Both the position numbers and the translations under genes were made by a program. From NCBI RefSeq assembly GCF_015070385.1, contig NZ_JADCSA010000009.1, forward strand, positions 62,001 to 126,000: a DNA stretch of 64,000 bases. Direction: 5' to 3'. Positions 26,674 through 35,061 of the stretch are shown one piece after another (the first letter of the stretch is position 1; every line of letters begins with the position of its first letter). Origin of the DNA: Nocardioides malaquae (lineage in GTDB: Bacteria; Actinomycetota; Actinomycetes; Propionibacteriales; Nocardioidaceae). The notes below the pieces were generated by a model that saw nothing but the letters and a program-made list of their open reading frames with translations, searched no databases and had not been told where the DNA came from.

Positions 26674-28053
26674 TCAAGGAAATCTGGAGGGGACGGGATC
26701 CGCGGGGTCGTCAGTGAGGTCCTGGGTGCCGTGGCGGTCGCGTCGGAAGCGTTGGCCATGAAGGCTGGTCCACTCGAACACCCCGCTGGATGGGGAAGTG
26801 AGTCGCCAACCGGTGTGCGTCTTCAACCGGTGGTGACTGCGACAGAGGGCGGCCAGGTTGTCTGTTGCGGTCGGCCCTGGCTGTGGCCGGCCTTCACCGG
26901 CAGCTTCGTGGTCGAAGGGTTCGACGTGGTCGAGGTCGCAGGACCTGGCGGGTCTCGTGCACCACGGGAAGACGCACGTGCGGTCCCGGAGAATGACTTG
27001 GCGTCTGAGCCGGTCGGTGGGTTCGTACCGGTTCGTGGTGATCTGTTCGTTGAGGTCGATCACCGGCAGGATCCGCACCTCGGTGTGCGTGCCCCGCACC
27101 CACGACCGGACCTGGGACAGCAGGACCAGTTTCTGGCCGTTCTCGAGAAACCCGATCGGGCTGATGCCGGTGGTGCCGTCGGGCTGGACCTCGGCGGTGA
27201 AGTGCAGGTGCAGGTCGACCCGCCGGGCCTTGCGCTGCACGGTCTCGTCCTCGGCGTCCGCACCGGCCAGGTCGAGTGAGGTCTGCTGTCGCGCCAGCTC
27301 ACCCAGGGCCATCGACCGCCGCACGTCCAGTGAGGCAGTGGAGCCACCGGCCCTGAGCGCAGCAGCCCCCGCCGAGAGTGCCTGGGCCAAGTCATGCCCG
27401 TCAGCGTTCGAGACCTCGGCCTCGATGTGCATCGACCCGGCGAACGGTCCGATGGGGGTGTGGATGTGGACGAACCGGCCGTCGTTGTCCTCATCGCGTG
27501 GATGTTCTTGGCCCGCCAGGCCGTAGAGCTCGATCGCCTGCGCCACGATCCGCTCCATCTGCGCGCGACCGATCTTCTCCAGGAACGGCGCCACCTGCGC
27601 GTCGATCCAGGCCATCGCCTCCGGCGACAGGGCAGGGTCACAGTGAATCGTGGCCTCAGCGACCTGCTTGGCCCGCCACACCGGCACCAGTCCGGACTGG
27701 ACCCGCTTCCACACCCGCGGCAGCCGGTGGACCATCTCGATCGCCTGGCCGATCAGCTTCTTCGCCGCGTCAGTGGAGACTCCCAACGCAGCCCCGAGCT
27801 CGGGGATGCAGAACTCCGCCACCAGCGGCGTGCCGTCACCCGAGATCGGCTCATCACCCAGTGGGTGGTGGAACGTGGCCGCGTTCCAACCGTCGTCGTC
27901 CGCGGGGTGGGCGACTGCCCATTCGTAAGCGACCGCCAACAGGTTCGCCTCGCCTTGCTGCACCACCACCGACTCATGCCGCGCCACACCGAGCAGCTCG
28001 GCGGCGGTCAGGTCACCCAGCTCGGGGGCGTTGCCGGTGGCGGTGGCTTCCAT
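26674..28053 (-). CDS. DUF222 and HNH endonuclease domain protein
   Basis: The 459-residue protein has a helical DUF222-type region (about 15-330) followed by an HNH nuclease fold near the C-terminus (CVFPWCTRPARSCDLDHVEPF...LAALCRSHHRLKTHTGW). These multi-copy proteins (13E12-like) are common in actinobacteria and may behave as mobile or selfish elements, but no transposase or inverted ends were seen here. GC and codon use look slightly less biased than the neighbours. The catalytic His and the zinc-binding Cys/His pattern are present. Confidence 0.85.
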   Translation of the reverse strand: MEATATGNAPELGDLTAAELLGVARHESVVVQQGEANLLAVAYEWAVAHPADDDGWNAATFHHPLGDEPISGDGTPLVAEFCIPELGAALGVSTDAAKKLIGQAIEMVHRLPRVWKRVQSGLVPVWRAKQVAEATIHCDPALSPEAMAWIDAQVAPFLEKIGRAQMERIVAQAIELYGLAGQEHPRDEDNDGRFVHIHTPIGPFAGSMHIEAEVSNADGHDLAQALSAGAAALRAGGSTASLDVRRSMALGELARQQTSLDLAGADAEDETVQRKARRVDLHLHFTAEVQPDGTTGISPIGFLENGQKLVLLSQVRSWVRGTHTEVRILPVIDLNEQITTNRYEPTDRLRRQVILRDRTCVFPWCTRPARSCDLDHVEPFDHEAAGEGRPQPGPTATDNLAALCRSHHRLKTHTGWRLTSPSSGVFEWTSLHGQRFRRDRHGTQDLTDDPADPVPSRFP

Positions 28054-28099
28054 GACTCAACCCAACAGCAGCCCACCGACAACTTCGGATCGACAGCTT

Positions 28100-28903
28100 T
28101 CAGGGCCTGCCCAGGTCCTCGTCGCGTCCGGCCAACCCCACGGACCTCGCCATGACTCGCTCGGGCACCGGCCCCTGCGCGTCGTCGTCCGGCACGGGCG
28201 CGCCCGCGACCCGGTGCAGCGGGATGTGACCACCCCATCCCCCGGCGACCAGGTCGTCCTCGTCGTCGACGGGCGCTCCCGCCCGTTCCTTCATCGAGGC
28301 CTCGAGCAGCGGCACGGCGAGCACTGCGGTCGCGGCCAGCTCCTTGCGCGTGCTGGGCCTCAGCGTTGCGGCTCTCCCGGGCACCATGTGGTCGACGATG
28401 AGGTCGAGCGCGCGTTGCCTCTCCCCCGGGTCGTCGACCGAGCGGACGCGGCCCACGACCACGGCGGAGCGGTAGTTCATGGAGTGGTGGAAGGCGGAAC
28501 GACCGACGACCAGCCCGTCGAGCTCGGTGACGGCCACGCAGACGGTGGCTCCGGACGGACCAGCCAGCAGGCGCCGGATCCATCCCGCCGCCACTGAACC
28601 GTGCAGGTAGAGCGTGCCGCCGGGGTCCGGGCCGTCGAGGTCCACCGCGTAGGCCGACGGCAGCACCACCGGGTGGTCGCCGACGTCGACCGCGACATGG
28701 GCGACCAGACCCTCCGTGGCGAGGAAGCGCACCAGCCGCGCCCGGTCAGCGACCACCCGGTTGCGCCCGCGGGTCACGGTGGTGCGGGCCGTCGGCTCCA
28801 GCGGCTGGAGAGCCGGGTCGTTCGGGCGGGGTGTGGTGAGCCCAGTTGAGAGGGGACCAGTCGAGAAGGGCAGGGCGTTCGGAGTCGGCGTGTTCGTCGT
28901 CAT
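28100..28903 (-). CDS. pyridoxamine 5'-phosphate oxidase family (FMN-binding split-barrel) protein
   Basis: The 267-residue protein has the PPOX-like split barrel (about 40-190: ARLVRFLATEGLVAHVAVDVGDHPVVLPSAY, and LYLHGSVAAGWIRRLL). It could reduce or oxidise a flavin-linked substrate; the exact reaction is unknown. It is transcribed divergently from a MocR regulator, a common arrangement in which the regulator controls the oxidase-like gene. ATG 28903 gives MTTNTPTP; the earlier in-frame ATG would overlap the region containing the candidate operator. Confidence 0.75.
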   Translation of the reverse strand: MTTNTPTPNALPFSTGPLSTGLTTPRPNDPALQPLEPTARTTVTRGRNRVVADRARLVRFLATEGLVAHVAVDVGDHPVVLPSAYAVDLDGPDPGGTLYLHGSVAAGWIRRLLAGPSGATVCVAVTELDGLVVGRSAFHHSMNYRSAVVVGRVRSVDDPGERQRALDLIVDHMVPGRAATLRPSTRKELAATAVLAVPLLEASMKERAGAPVDDEDDLVAGGWGGHIPLHRVAGAPVPDDDAQGPVPERVMARSVGLAGRDEDLGRP

Positions 28904-28921
28904 GGCACGATGCTCTCGACA

Positions 28922-28970
28922 AGTGGCCTGCGCGAAACGGTCCAATCACCACCTTTCCGTTCAGGCCACT
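28922..28970. promoter_or_regulatory. candidate operator for the MocR regulator
   Basis: AGTGGCCTG (28922-28930) and CAGGCCACT (28962-28970) form a perfect 9-base inverted pair with centres 40 bases apart, nearly four helical turns. It lies between the divergent PPOX and MocR genes, where MocR proteins often bind spaced repeats. The geometry is seen directly; binding is inferred. Confidence 0.5.
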
Positions 28971-29050
28971 GGATAGGCCACGGCGCCACGCAACTCGCCG
29001 CCCCAGCCGTCCGCCACGCCCCAGCCATCTCGCAACGCCACGAGGTACCC

Positions 29051-30400
29051 GTGCCCACGTCGCTCCCCCTGCAGCTCGACCGCCACTCGCGTACGCCCCT
29101 GAGCGTGCAGCTCTCCGACGCCGTGCGGCGCCTGGCGCTCGACGGCACCCTGGCGCCCGGCGACCGGATGCCCAGCACCCGGGCGCTGGCCGCGGAGCTG
29201 GAGGTCTCACGCGCGACGGTCGAGACCGCCTGGGACCAGCTGCGCGCCGAGGGCTGGCTGGAGGGCCGCACCGGCGCAGGCACCTGGGTGGCGGCAGGCC
29301 CTGAGATCACCGTGCGCCGAACCCCGGCACGCGCCCCCTCACCGCCGCCGCCGCGCGACCTCGTCGCCATGGACGCCGGCACGCCGTGGCGCCCCGACGC
29401 CTGGCCGCGCTCGCTGGACGCCTCCTGGCGTCGGGCCTGGCGCAACGTCGCCGACGCCACCGCGCCGCGTGGCTACGACGACCCGCGCGGCCTGCCTGCG
29501 TTGCGCGTGGCCCTGGCCGAACGGATCGCCCGCACCCGGGGCCTCGACGTCGACCCCGACGACGTGCTGGTCACCAGTGGCACCACCCAGGGCCTGCGTC
29601 ACCTGCTGACCGCCCTGCCCGCCACGCCGGTCGCCGTCGAGGATCCCGGCTACCGGGCTGCCGTCGCGGTGGTCCTGGCGAGTGGGCGCAGCGTCGTCGA
29701 CCTGCCGGCCACCGCCCCCGTCGAGCGCCTGAGGGGCCTGTCGGCCGTCTACGTCACCCCCGCCCACCAGCACCCCCTCGGCCACGTGATGGGCGCCGAC
29801 GAGCGCGTACGCCTCCTCGCGGCCGCCGAGCGCGACGACGTGGTCGTGGTCGAGGACGACTACGACTCGGAGTTCCGCTACGACGTCGCCCCCGTGCCCG
29901 CGCTGGCGGCGATGGCGCCCGACCGGGTCGCCCTGCTCGGCACCGCCTCGAAGTCGGTGATGCCGTCACTGCGCCTGGGCTGGACCGTGGTGCCCCGACG
30001 GCTGCGACCCGCCATCGACGCCTTCCGCGCCCTGACCCACGACACCCCGCCGTGGGGCGTCCAGGCAGCCTTCGCCTCACTGCTGCGCGACGGCTACGTC
30101 GACGGCGTGGTGCGGGCCGCGCGGCGGACGTACGCCGAGCGCGCGCCGCGGGTGGTCGCGGCGCTGAGCCCCTACGCCGAGCTGGCGGGCCCGGTCGCAG
30201 GCATGTACGCCACGTGGCTGGTCGACGAGCCACGGGCGGTCCGCGCCCAGCAGGCCACACAGGAGGCCGGCTTCCGGGTCAATCTGCTCTCCACCTACTG
30301 CCGCAGCGCACCCCTGAGCGGGCTCGTCGTGGGCTTCGCCGGCCCCAATGACGACGAGCTGGAACGGGCCCTCGACGTGATCGCACGTGCCTTGACCTGA
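29051..30400 (+). CDS. MocR-family transcriptional regulator (GntR wHTH plus aminotransferase domain)
   Basis: The 449-residue protein has an N-terminal GntR winged helix (LSVQLSDAVRRLALDGTLAPGDRMPSTRALA) and a fold type I aminotransferase-like domain with YDSEFRYD and the PLP lysine in TASKSVMPSLRLGW (Lys301). Such regulators sense PLP or amino-acid-like ligands. GTG 29051 was chosen over ATG 28910, because the latter would start seven bases from the divergent gene and add residues unlike the family. The divergent PPOX gene is the likely target. The gene ends inside a tandem-repeat array. Confidence 0.88.
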   Translation: MPTSLPLQLDRHSRTPLSVQLSDAVRRLALDGTLAPGDRMPSTRALAAELEVSRATVETAWDQLRAEGWLEGRTGAGTWVAAGPEITVRRTPARAPSPPPPRDLVAMDAGTPWRPDAWPRSLDASWRRAWRNVADATAPRGYDDPRGLPALRVALAERIARTRGLDVDPDDVLVTSGTTQGLRHLLTALPATPVAVEDPGYRAAVAVVLASGRSVVDLPATAPVERLRGLSAVYVTPAHQHPLGHVMGADERVRLLAAAERDDVVVVEDDYDSEFRYDVAPVPALAAMAPDRVALLGTASKSVMPSLRLGWTVVPRRLRPAIDAFRALTHDTPPWGVQAAFASLLRDGYVDGVVRAARRTYAERAPRVVAALSPYAELAGPVAGMYATWLVDEPRAVRAQQATQEAGFRVNLLSTYCRSAPLSGLVVGFAGPNDDELERALDVIARALT

Positions 30401-30470
30401 CCTGCTCAGGCCTGACCTGCTCTGGCCTGACCTGCTCAGGCCTGACCTGCTCTGGCCTGACCTGCTCTGG
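30396..30470 (+). repeat. five tandem 15-base repeats at the 3' end of the MocR gene
   Basis: Five consecutive units alternate between CCTGACCTGCTCAGG and CCTGACCTGCTCTGG (A, B, A, B, B). The first unit contains the stop codon. Each A unit folds as a five-base stem around a five-base loop, and A-to-next junctions read TCAGGCCTGA, a perfect palindrome. The array lies between convergent genes, so a terminator role is plausible. Confidence 0.85.
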
Positions 30471-30490
30471 CCGGTGGGTGGCGGGGTCGG

Positions 30491-30970
30491 TCAGCGCGCG
30501 GCCTGCTGGTCGGTCAGCCAGGCCGTCCAGGCTTCCCGCTTCTCACGCTCGATCTTGCGTCCGAGGAAGATCGCACCGCCCCAGAGCAGGGCGAAGATGC
30601 CGCCGAGCACGAACATCAACGGGATCACGAAACCGAGGGCGACGGCAGCGACCTGGATGGCGCTGCCGGCGTGGTAGGCCCACTCCTTGCGGAGCAGCCC
30701 GGCGACCACCAAGCAGGCGACGGCGAGGCCCAGGCCCACGACCAGCGCCGTGGTGCGCTCCACGTCGGCGATCATGATCATCACCGGCGTCGTGAGCCCC
30801 AGGGCGATCGACTCCAGCGCCAGGATCGCCGCGCACATGCCGCGGCGCGGCGACTTGGCGATGTTGCGGGCCGCCACCTCCTCGGCGCTCTCCTCGACCT
30901 CGGTCTCCACACCGGCGGCGCCGGGGTCGAGGTCGGACTCCACGCCCACGGGCGTCTCGTCGGTGCTCAT
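30491..30970 (-). CDS. DUF4233 membrane protein
   Basis: A 159-residue protein with a long acidic N-terminus (about 1-35) and four hydrophobic helices, ending in basic GRKIEREKREAW. The family is regularly found right after folC in actinobacteria, and the ATGA overlap here (30967-30970) matches this. Function is unknown; the tight link with folC suggests co-expression with folate polyglutamylation, not a proven role. A tandem-repeat array follows its stop in the convergent gap. Confidence 0.85.
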   Translation of the reverse strand: MSTDETPVGVESDLDPGAAGVETEVEESAEEVAARNIAKSPRRGMCAAILALESIALGLTTPVMIMIADVERTTALVVGLGLAVACLVVAGLLRKEWAYHAGSAIQVAAVALGFVIPLMFVLGGIFALLWGGAIFLGRKIEREKREAWTAWLTDQQAAR

Positions 30971-32367
30971 CGCTCTCCTCCTCCGTCGCCCCGGCCACGT
31001 CCACCGGGACGGATCATCGCGCGGGCCTCGCCCACCGTCACCACGGAGCCGGTCACCAGGACCGCCCCCGCGCCCACTCCGCCGCTGAAGGCCTGCCCGA
31101 CCTCAGCGAGGGCCGCGGCGTGGTCGATCGCTGCCGCCAGGTCGGGCACGACGCTGACGCGGTCGTCGCCGAAGACCTCGCGCGCGGCCACGGCGAGCGC
31201 CTCGGCCGGCATGGAGCGCGGGGTGGAGTTCTGGGTGACGACCAGGTGCTCCATGTGGGGCTCGAAGGCGGCGAGCACGCCCTCGTGGTCCTTGTCGCCC
31301 ATCACGCCGATCACGCCGACGAGCGGGTCGAACGTGAAGGAGTCCTCCAGCGCCGCCGCGGTCGCCTCGGCGCCGTGCGGGTTGTGGGCGGCGTCGAGCA
31401 CGATCGTCGGCGAGCGGCGTACGACCTCGAGGCGGCCCGGGGAGGTGAACTCGGCGAAGGCGGCGCGCACCAGCTCTTCGTCGAGGGCCCGGTCGCCCAG
31501 CAGGGCCTCGACCGACGCGAGGGCCACCGCTGCGTTCTGGGCCTGGTGAGCGCCGTGCAGCGGCAGGAAGAGGTCGTCAAAGCGGGCGCGCAGTCCCTGG
31601 ATGGAGACCATCTGGCCCCCGACGGCTGGCACCCGGTTGACGACACCGAACTCCATGCCTTCGCGCACCACAGTGGCCCCCACCTCGGCGGCGCGTTCGA
31701 GCAGCACCGCGGCGACCTCGGGGGTCTGCTGGGCCAGCACGGCGTAACCGCCCGGCTTGACGATGCCGGCCTTCTCGCGGGCGATCTCGACGGCCGTGTC
31801 GCCGAGGTACTGCGCGTGGTCGACGGCGATCGGCAGGACCACCGCGACCTGGGCGTCCACGACGTTGGTGGCGTCCCACGACCCACCCATGCCCACCTCG
31901 ACCACGGCGACGTCGACCGGGGCGTCGGCGAAGGCGGCGTACGCCATGCCCACGACGGTCTCGAAGAAGGAGAGCGGGTGCTCCTGGCTCTCGTCGACGA
32001 GGTGGGTGTAGGGCGCCACGTCGTTGAAGGCCCGGACGAAGTCGTCGTCGCTCAGCGGCTCACCGTCGAGGCAGATGCGCTCACTCATCTTCTCCACGTG
32101 GGGCGAGGTGAAGCGGCCGGTGCGCAGGTCGAGGGCCCGCAGCAACGTGTCGATCATCCGCGAGGTCGACGTCTTGCCGTTGGTGCCCGTGAGGTGCACG
32201 ACCTGGTAGGCGCGCTGCGGGTCGCCCAGCAGCTCGGTGAAGGCCTCGATCCGGTCGAGCGAGGGCTCCAGCCGGGTCTCGGGCCACCGAGACAGCAGCG
32301 CCTCGCTGACCTCGTCGTAGGTCTGGGCGAAACGGGGGCCCTCGGGGGCATCAGGAGTCTGGCTCAT
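30967..32367 (-). CDS. folC: bifunctional folylpolyglutamate synthase/dihydrofolate synthase
   Basis: FolC adds glutamate to dihydropteroate and then to folates. The 466-residue sequence carries the Mur-ligase type P-loop VHLTGTNGKTSTSRM (about 57-71), the ENH-like segment of the second domain (LDAAHNPHGAEAT) and VIGVMGDKDHEGV. Start ATG 32367. It precedes DUF4233 with a four-base overlap. In many actinobacteria valS lies directly upstream; here valS is on the opposite strand 2.7 kb away, with two extra genes between. Confidence 0.95.
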   Translation of the reverse strand: MSQTPDAPEGPRFAQTYDEVSEALLSRWPETRLEPSLDRIEAFTELLGDPQRAYQVVHLTGTNGKTSTSRMIDTLLRALDLRTGRFTSPHVEKMSERICLDGEPLSDDDFVRAFNDVAPYTHLVDESQEHPLSFFETVVGMAYAAFADAPVDVAVVEVGMGGSWDATNVVDAQVAVVLPIAVDHAQYLGDTAVEIAREKAGIVKPGGYAVLAQQTPEVAAVLLERAAEVGATVVREGMEFGVVNRVPAVGGQMVSIQGLRARFDDLFLPLHGAHQAQNAAVALASVEALLGDRALDEELVRAAFAEFTSPGRLEVVRRSPTIVLDAAHNPHGAEATAAALEDSFTFDPLVGVIGVMGDKDHEGVLAAFEPHMEHLVVTQNSTPRSMPAEALAVAAREVFGDDRVSVVPDLAAAIDHAAALAEVGQAFSGGVGAGAVLVTGSVVTVGEARAMIRPGGRGRGDGGGER

Positions 32368-32602
32368 CGCCCGTCGAGTCTAGGCGCAGCAGCGGCGCTG
32401 GCCCCCATCCGTCTGCCCCTCCCGCCCACCCCGAGGCGCAGGACCCCGTCCTGGCCGCCGGACTGGACCAGTCCGCCCCTCCCACTGCGGGCCGCCCGGG
32501 CGTCGCATACCCATTCTGGGGGTCTCTGATCGGAGTTGCCCACGCCCGGGCGACACAGGTCACAGACTGTGGGCTCCGCCCGTCACCCGAGGAGTCCCCC
32601 AC

Positions 32603-33637
32603 GTGCACCCCCGCCGCATCGCCCTGACCACCACGGCCGCGCTCGCTGCCGCACTGCTCGTGCCGGGCACCACCGCGTCTCTCGCCGCGACGCCCGCCTC
32701 GCTGTCCTACACCTGCGTGCCGGTGGCCAGCGCGATCGTGACGGACCCGACCGAGTTCGAGATGCCGGTCGAGGCCGTGCTCGAGGCCACCGCGGAGGGC
32801 GAGCAGGTCAACCTCTCCATGTCGACCGGACGCCCGGTGATCCCCGGCATCACCAGCGACCTGACCGTCACCATGACCAGCGCCATGGACGCCTCCGTCG
32901 ACGGCGCCGCCGTGCGCCTCGCCGGCAGCCGCACCGTGACGATCCGCCCCGACACCCCCACCGACCTGCCGGTGCTGCAGGCCTCCCTGCCCACCCCCGA
33001 GGCGACCCTGACCTTCACGCCCGGACCGCTGACGGTGCAGTTCACCTACTTGCTGTGGACCGTGGTGATCAACTGCGAGGCCGCGTCCACACCCACCGTC
33101 ACGGTGCCCGTGGACGGACGGACCGCCCCGACGCCGACGCCGACGCCCGTCCCCACGCCCACGCCCACCCCCACGCCGGAGCCGACTCCGGAGCCGACGC
33201 CCGCGCCGACCAGCGGCCCCGCACCGACCGCGACGCCGTCCCCGACCGCAGCCCCCACGCCCACCCCCACGGACGCCCCCACTTCCGACCCCACGCCGGC
33301 CCCGACCGCGGCGCCCTCGCCGGCGCCCGCTCCGGTCAAGGCGGGCCTCACGGTGCGCCTGACCAAGAAGAAGCAGCGGGTCGGCAAGGCGCCCGCCAAG
33401 GTGCGCGTCCGCCTCAAGGGCACCGTCTCCGGCGTCGCTCCGGCCGGCAAGGTCGTCGTGAAGGTCGGTCGCAAGGTCGTCGGCCGCCGCACGGTCACCG
33501 GCAAGCTCACCTTCGCCCTGGCGCTACCGCGCAAGCTCAAGCCCGGCCGTCACACGGTGGTCGTGACGTACGTCCCCACGCAGGGCTCCGCGTACGCCCG
33601 CACGACCGCGAAGGTGACCCTCCGCGTCCGCCGCTGA
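32603..33637 (+). CDS. secreted protein with DUF6801-like domain, Pro/Thr linker and Ig-like domain
   Basis: The 344-residue protein starts at GTG with a signal peptide (about 1-29, cleavage after SLA). A Cys-containing beta domain follows (about 30-165, LSYTCVPV...VVINCEA), which resembles the actinobacterial DUF6801 fold. Next comes a Pro/Thr/Ala linker of about 75 residues and a C-terminal basic Ig-like domain (about 250-344). It lacks a membrane anchor or sorting signal, so it is probably released or wall-associated. Function unknown. A hairpin terminator follows. Confidence 0.75.
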   Translation: MHPRRIALTTTAALAAALLVPGTTASLAATPASLSYTCVPVASAIVTDPTEFEMPVEAVLEATAEGEQVNLSMSTGRPVIPGITSDLTVTMTSAMDASVDGAAVRLAGSRTVTIRPDTPTDLPVLQASLPTPEATLTFTPGPLTVQFTYLLWTVVINCEAASTPTVTVPVDGRTAPTPTPTPVPTPTPTPTPEPTPEPTPAPTSGPAPTATPSPTAAPTPTPTDAPTSDPTPAPTAAPSPAPAPVKAGLTVRLTKKKQRVGKAPAKVRVRLKGTVSGVAPAGKVVVKVGRKVVGRRTVTGKLTFALALPRKLKPGRHTVVVTYVPTQGSAYARTTAKVTLRVRR

Positions 33638-33642
33638 CGTCG

Positions 33643-33672
33643 GACCCGCTGCCCCGTGCGGGGCGGCGGGTC
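33643..33672 (+). terminator. hairpin after the secreted-protein gene
   Basis: GACCCGCTGCCCC pairs with GGGGCGGCGGGTC with one mismatch around a 4-base loop, starting six bases after the stop. There is no T-tract, as usual in high-GC actinobacteria. Confidence 0.65.
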
Positions 33673-33767
33673 GCACCGGAGTTCTCCCGAAGCCCCTCGC
33701 GCACCATCGGCGTGTGGTTACGATCGAACTCTCGGGAGATCCCGGGGAACCCTGTGCAGGAGGCCAC

Positions 33768-35051
33768 GTGTCAGAGATCGCCGTGGGAAGCGTCGGACTT
33801 CCCGGAGCACCCGCTGCCCCCAACACCCCTGCCCCCGGACAGGAGTGGTTGACCTCGCTGTGGCAGGAGGTCTACACCGTCGACGCGAACTCGATGCTCC
33901 AGGGCGCCAGCACGGTCACCCCCCTCGAGCAGCCCGCGCTCTGGCACTTCGTGCGCACCGTCGCCCAGGAGGCCGGCTCACCGGCACCCGACCAGATCCG
34001 GGTCGTCGGCAACTCCCACGTGATCACCCACGAGGACCCCTTCTCCCTCGACATCGGCGTGCCCCTGCTGCTCGCCCTCGACCAGGGCGACCTGGCCGAG
34101 ATCATCACCCGCTCCCTGCACGACCGCATGGCCGACCAGGGCGAGGTCGTCGCCGCGCCGGTGCGCCAGCGTCCGTCTCGTCTGGGTCGTCTCGGCCGAC
34201 TCCTCGGTGGCCAGAACGGCGCCACCGCCGAGGCCGACGGCAAGGGCCAGAGCCGCCTCGAGGACGCGATCGCCGTCGCCACCCAGTGGTGGATCGACGA
34301 ATTCGTGCTGCCCGACCTGACCGACAACCTGGTCCCCCGTCCGGTCTACATGGGCCTCGTCGAGCTGCTGATGGAGCGGGGCGGCGAGATCGCCGACCAC
34401 GCCCAGCTGGCCGACCGGCCCGACGACCCGGCGCACCCGCAGGCCGGCGAGCCCGCCATGTTCCTGCTGGCCAACGAGACGACCCTGCTCGAGGCCGTGG
34501 CCGACGCCGGCCTGCCGCCCGGCACCACCGACCTGCACTGGGAGGACGCGATGACGCGCTGGGCGATGCGCCGCGCCCGCGCCGCCTCCCTGATCCTCTT
34601 CCAGGAGGCGCACCCCGAGGTGCGCACCCTCACGGGACTCCTCGACATCATCGAGCGCGGCGACTTCCCCAAGCGGGTGAGCGAGGCCCTGCGCAGCCGC
34701 GACACCGGGAGCGACCGCGAGGAGTGCATCTTCCTGCTGACCGGGGTGCTCGCCGACGCGTTCGCCGAGCACGGAGCCGGCGAGCTGACCTGCTCGTGGG
34801 GCGGCACGATCGACCTGGTGAGCCCCACCGAGGGAGCCATGGACCTCTCCGGCGTCGCCCGCCAGGTCGTCGACGACACCTCGGTCGTGCCCTTCCTGCG
34901 CGAGATCCTGCTGGACTACAACGTCTCGCCGGGATGGTCCCCCTCGGAGACCGGCACCCACGACGACCGGGCGCTCCAGGAGTTCCGCGCCGCCACCGGT
35001 CGTCGCCACGCCCCCGGAACTGGTTTCCTGCGGGGAGCGAGCGCCTCCTAG
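33768..35051 (+). CDS. M48 peptidase-like protein lacking the HExxH motif
   Basis: The 427-residue product shows an M48-like stretch: [20 protein letters not shown], then [26 protein letters not shown] (about 96-121), where real M48 enzymes have HExxH. Here the motif position reads TRSLH, so zinc binding through that site is unlikely. A further segment ([21 protein letters not shown]) matches the region after the active site in actinobacterial relatives. No membrane helix or signal is seen. GTG 33768 was chosen because AGGAGG lies five bases upstream. It ends ten bases before valS, so the two may be co-transcribed. Function unknown. Confidence 0.6.
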   Translation: MSEIAVGSVGLPGAPAAPNTPAPGQEWLTSLWQEVYTVDANSMLQGASTVTPLEQPALWHFVRTVAQEAGSPAPDQIRVVGNSHVITHEDPFSLDIGVPLLLALDQGDLAEIITRSLHDRMADQGEVVAAPVRQRPSRLGRLGRLLGGQNGATAEADGKGQSRLEDAIAVATQWWIDEFVLPDLTDNLVPRPVYMGLVELLMERGGEIADHAQLADRPDDPAHPQAGEPAMFLLANETTLLEAVADAGLPPGTTDLHWEDAMTRWAMRRARAASLILFQEAHPEVRTLTGLLDIIERGDFPKRVSEALRSRDTGSDREECIFLLTGVLADAFAEHGAGELTCSWGGTIDLVSPTEGAMDLSGVARQVVDDTSVVPFLREILLDYNVSPGWSPSETGTHDDRALQEFRAATGRRHAPGTGFLRGASAS

Positions 35052-35061
35052 ACTTCCCTGC

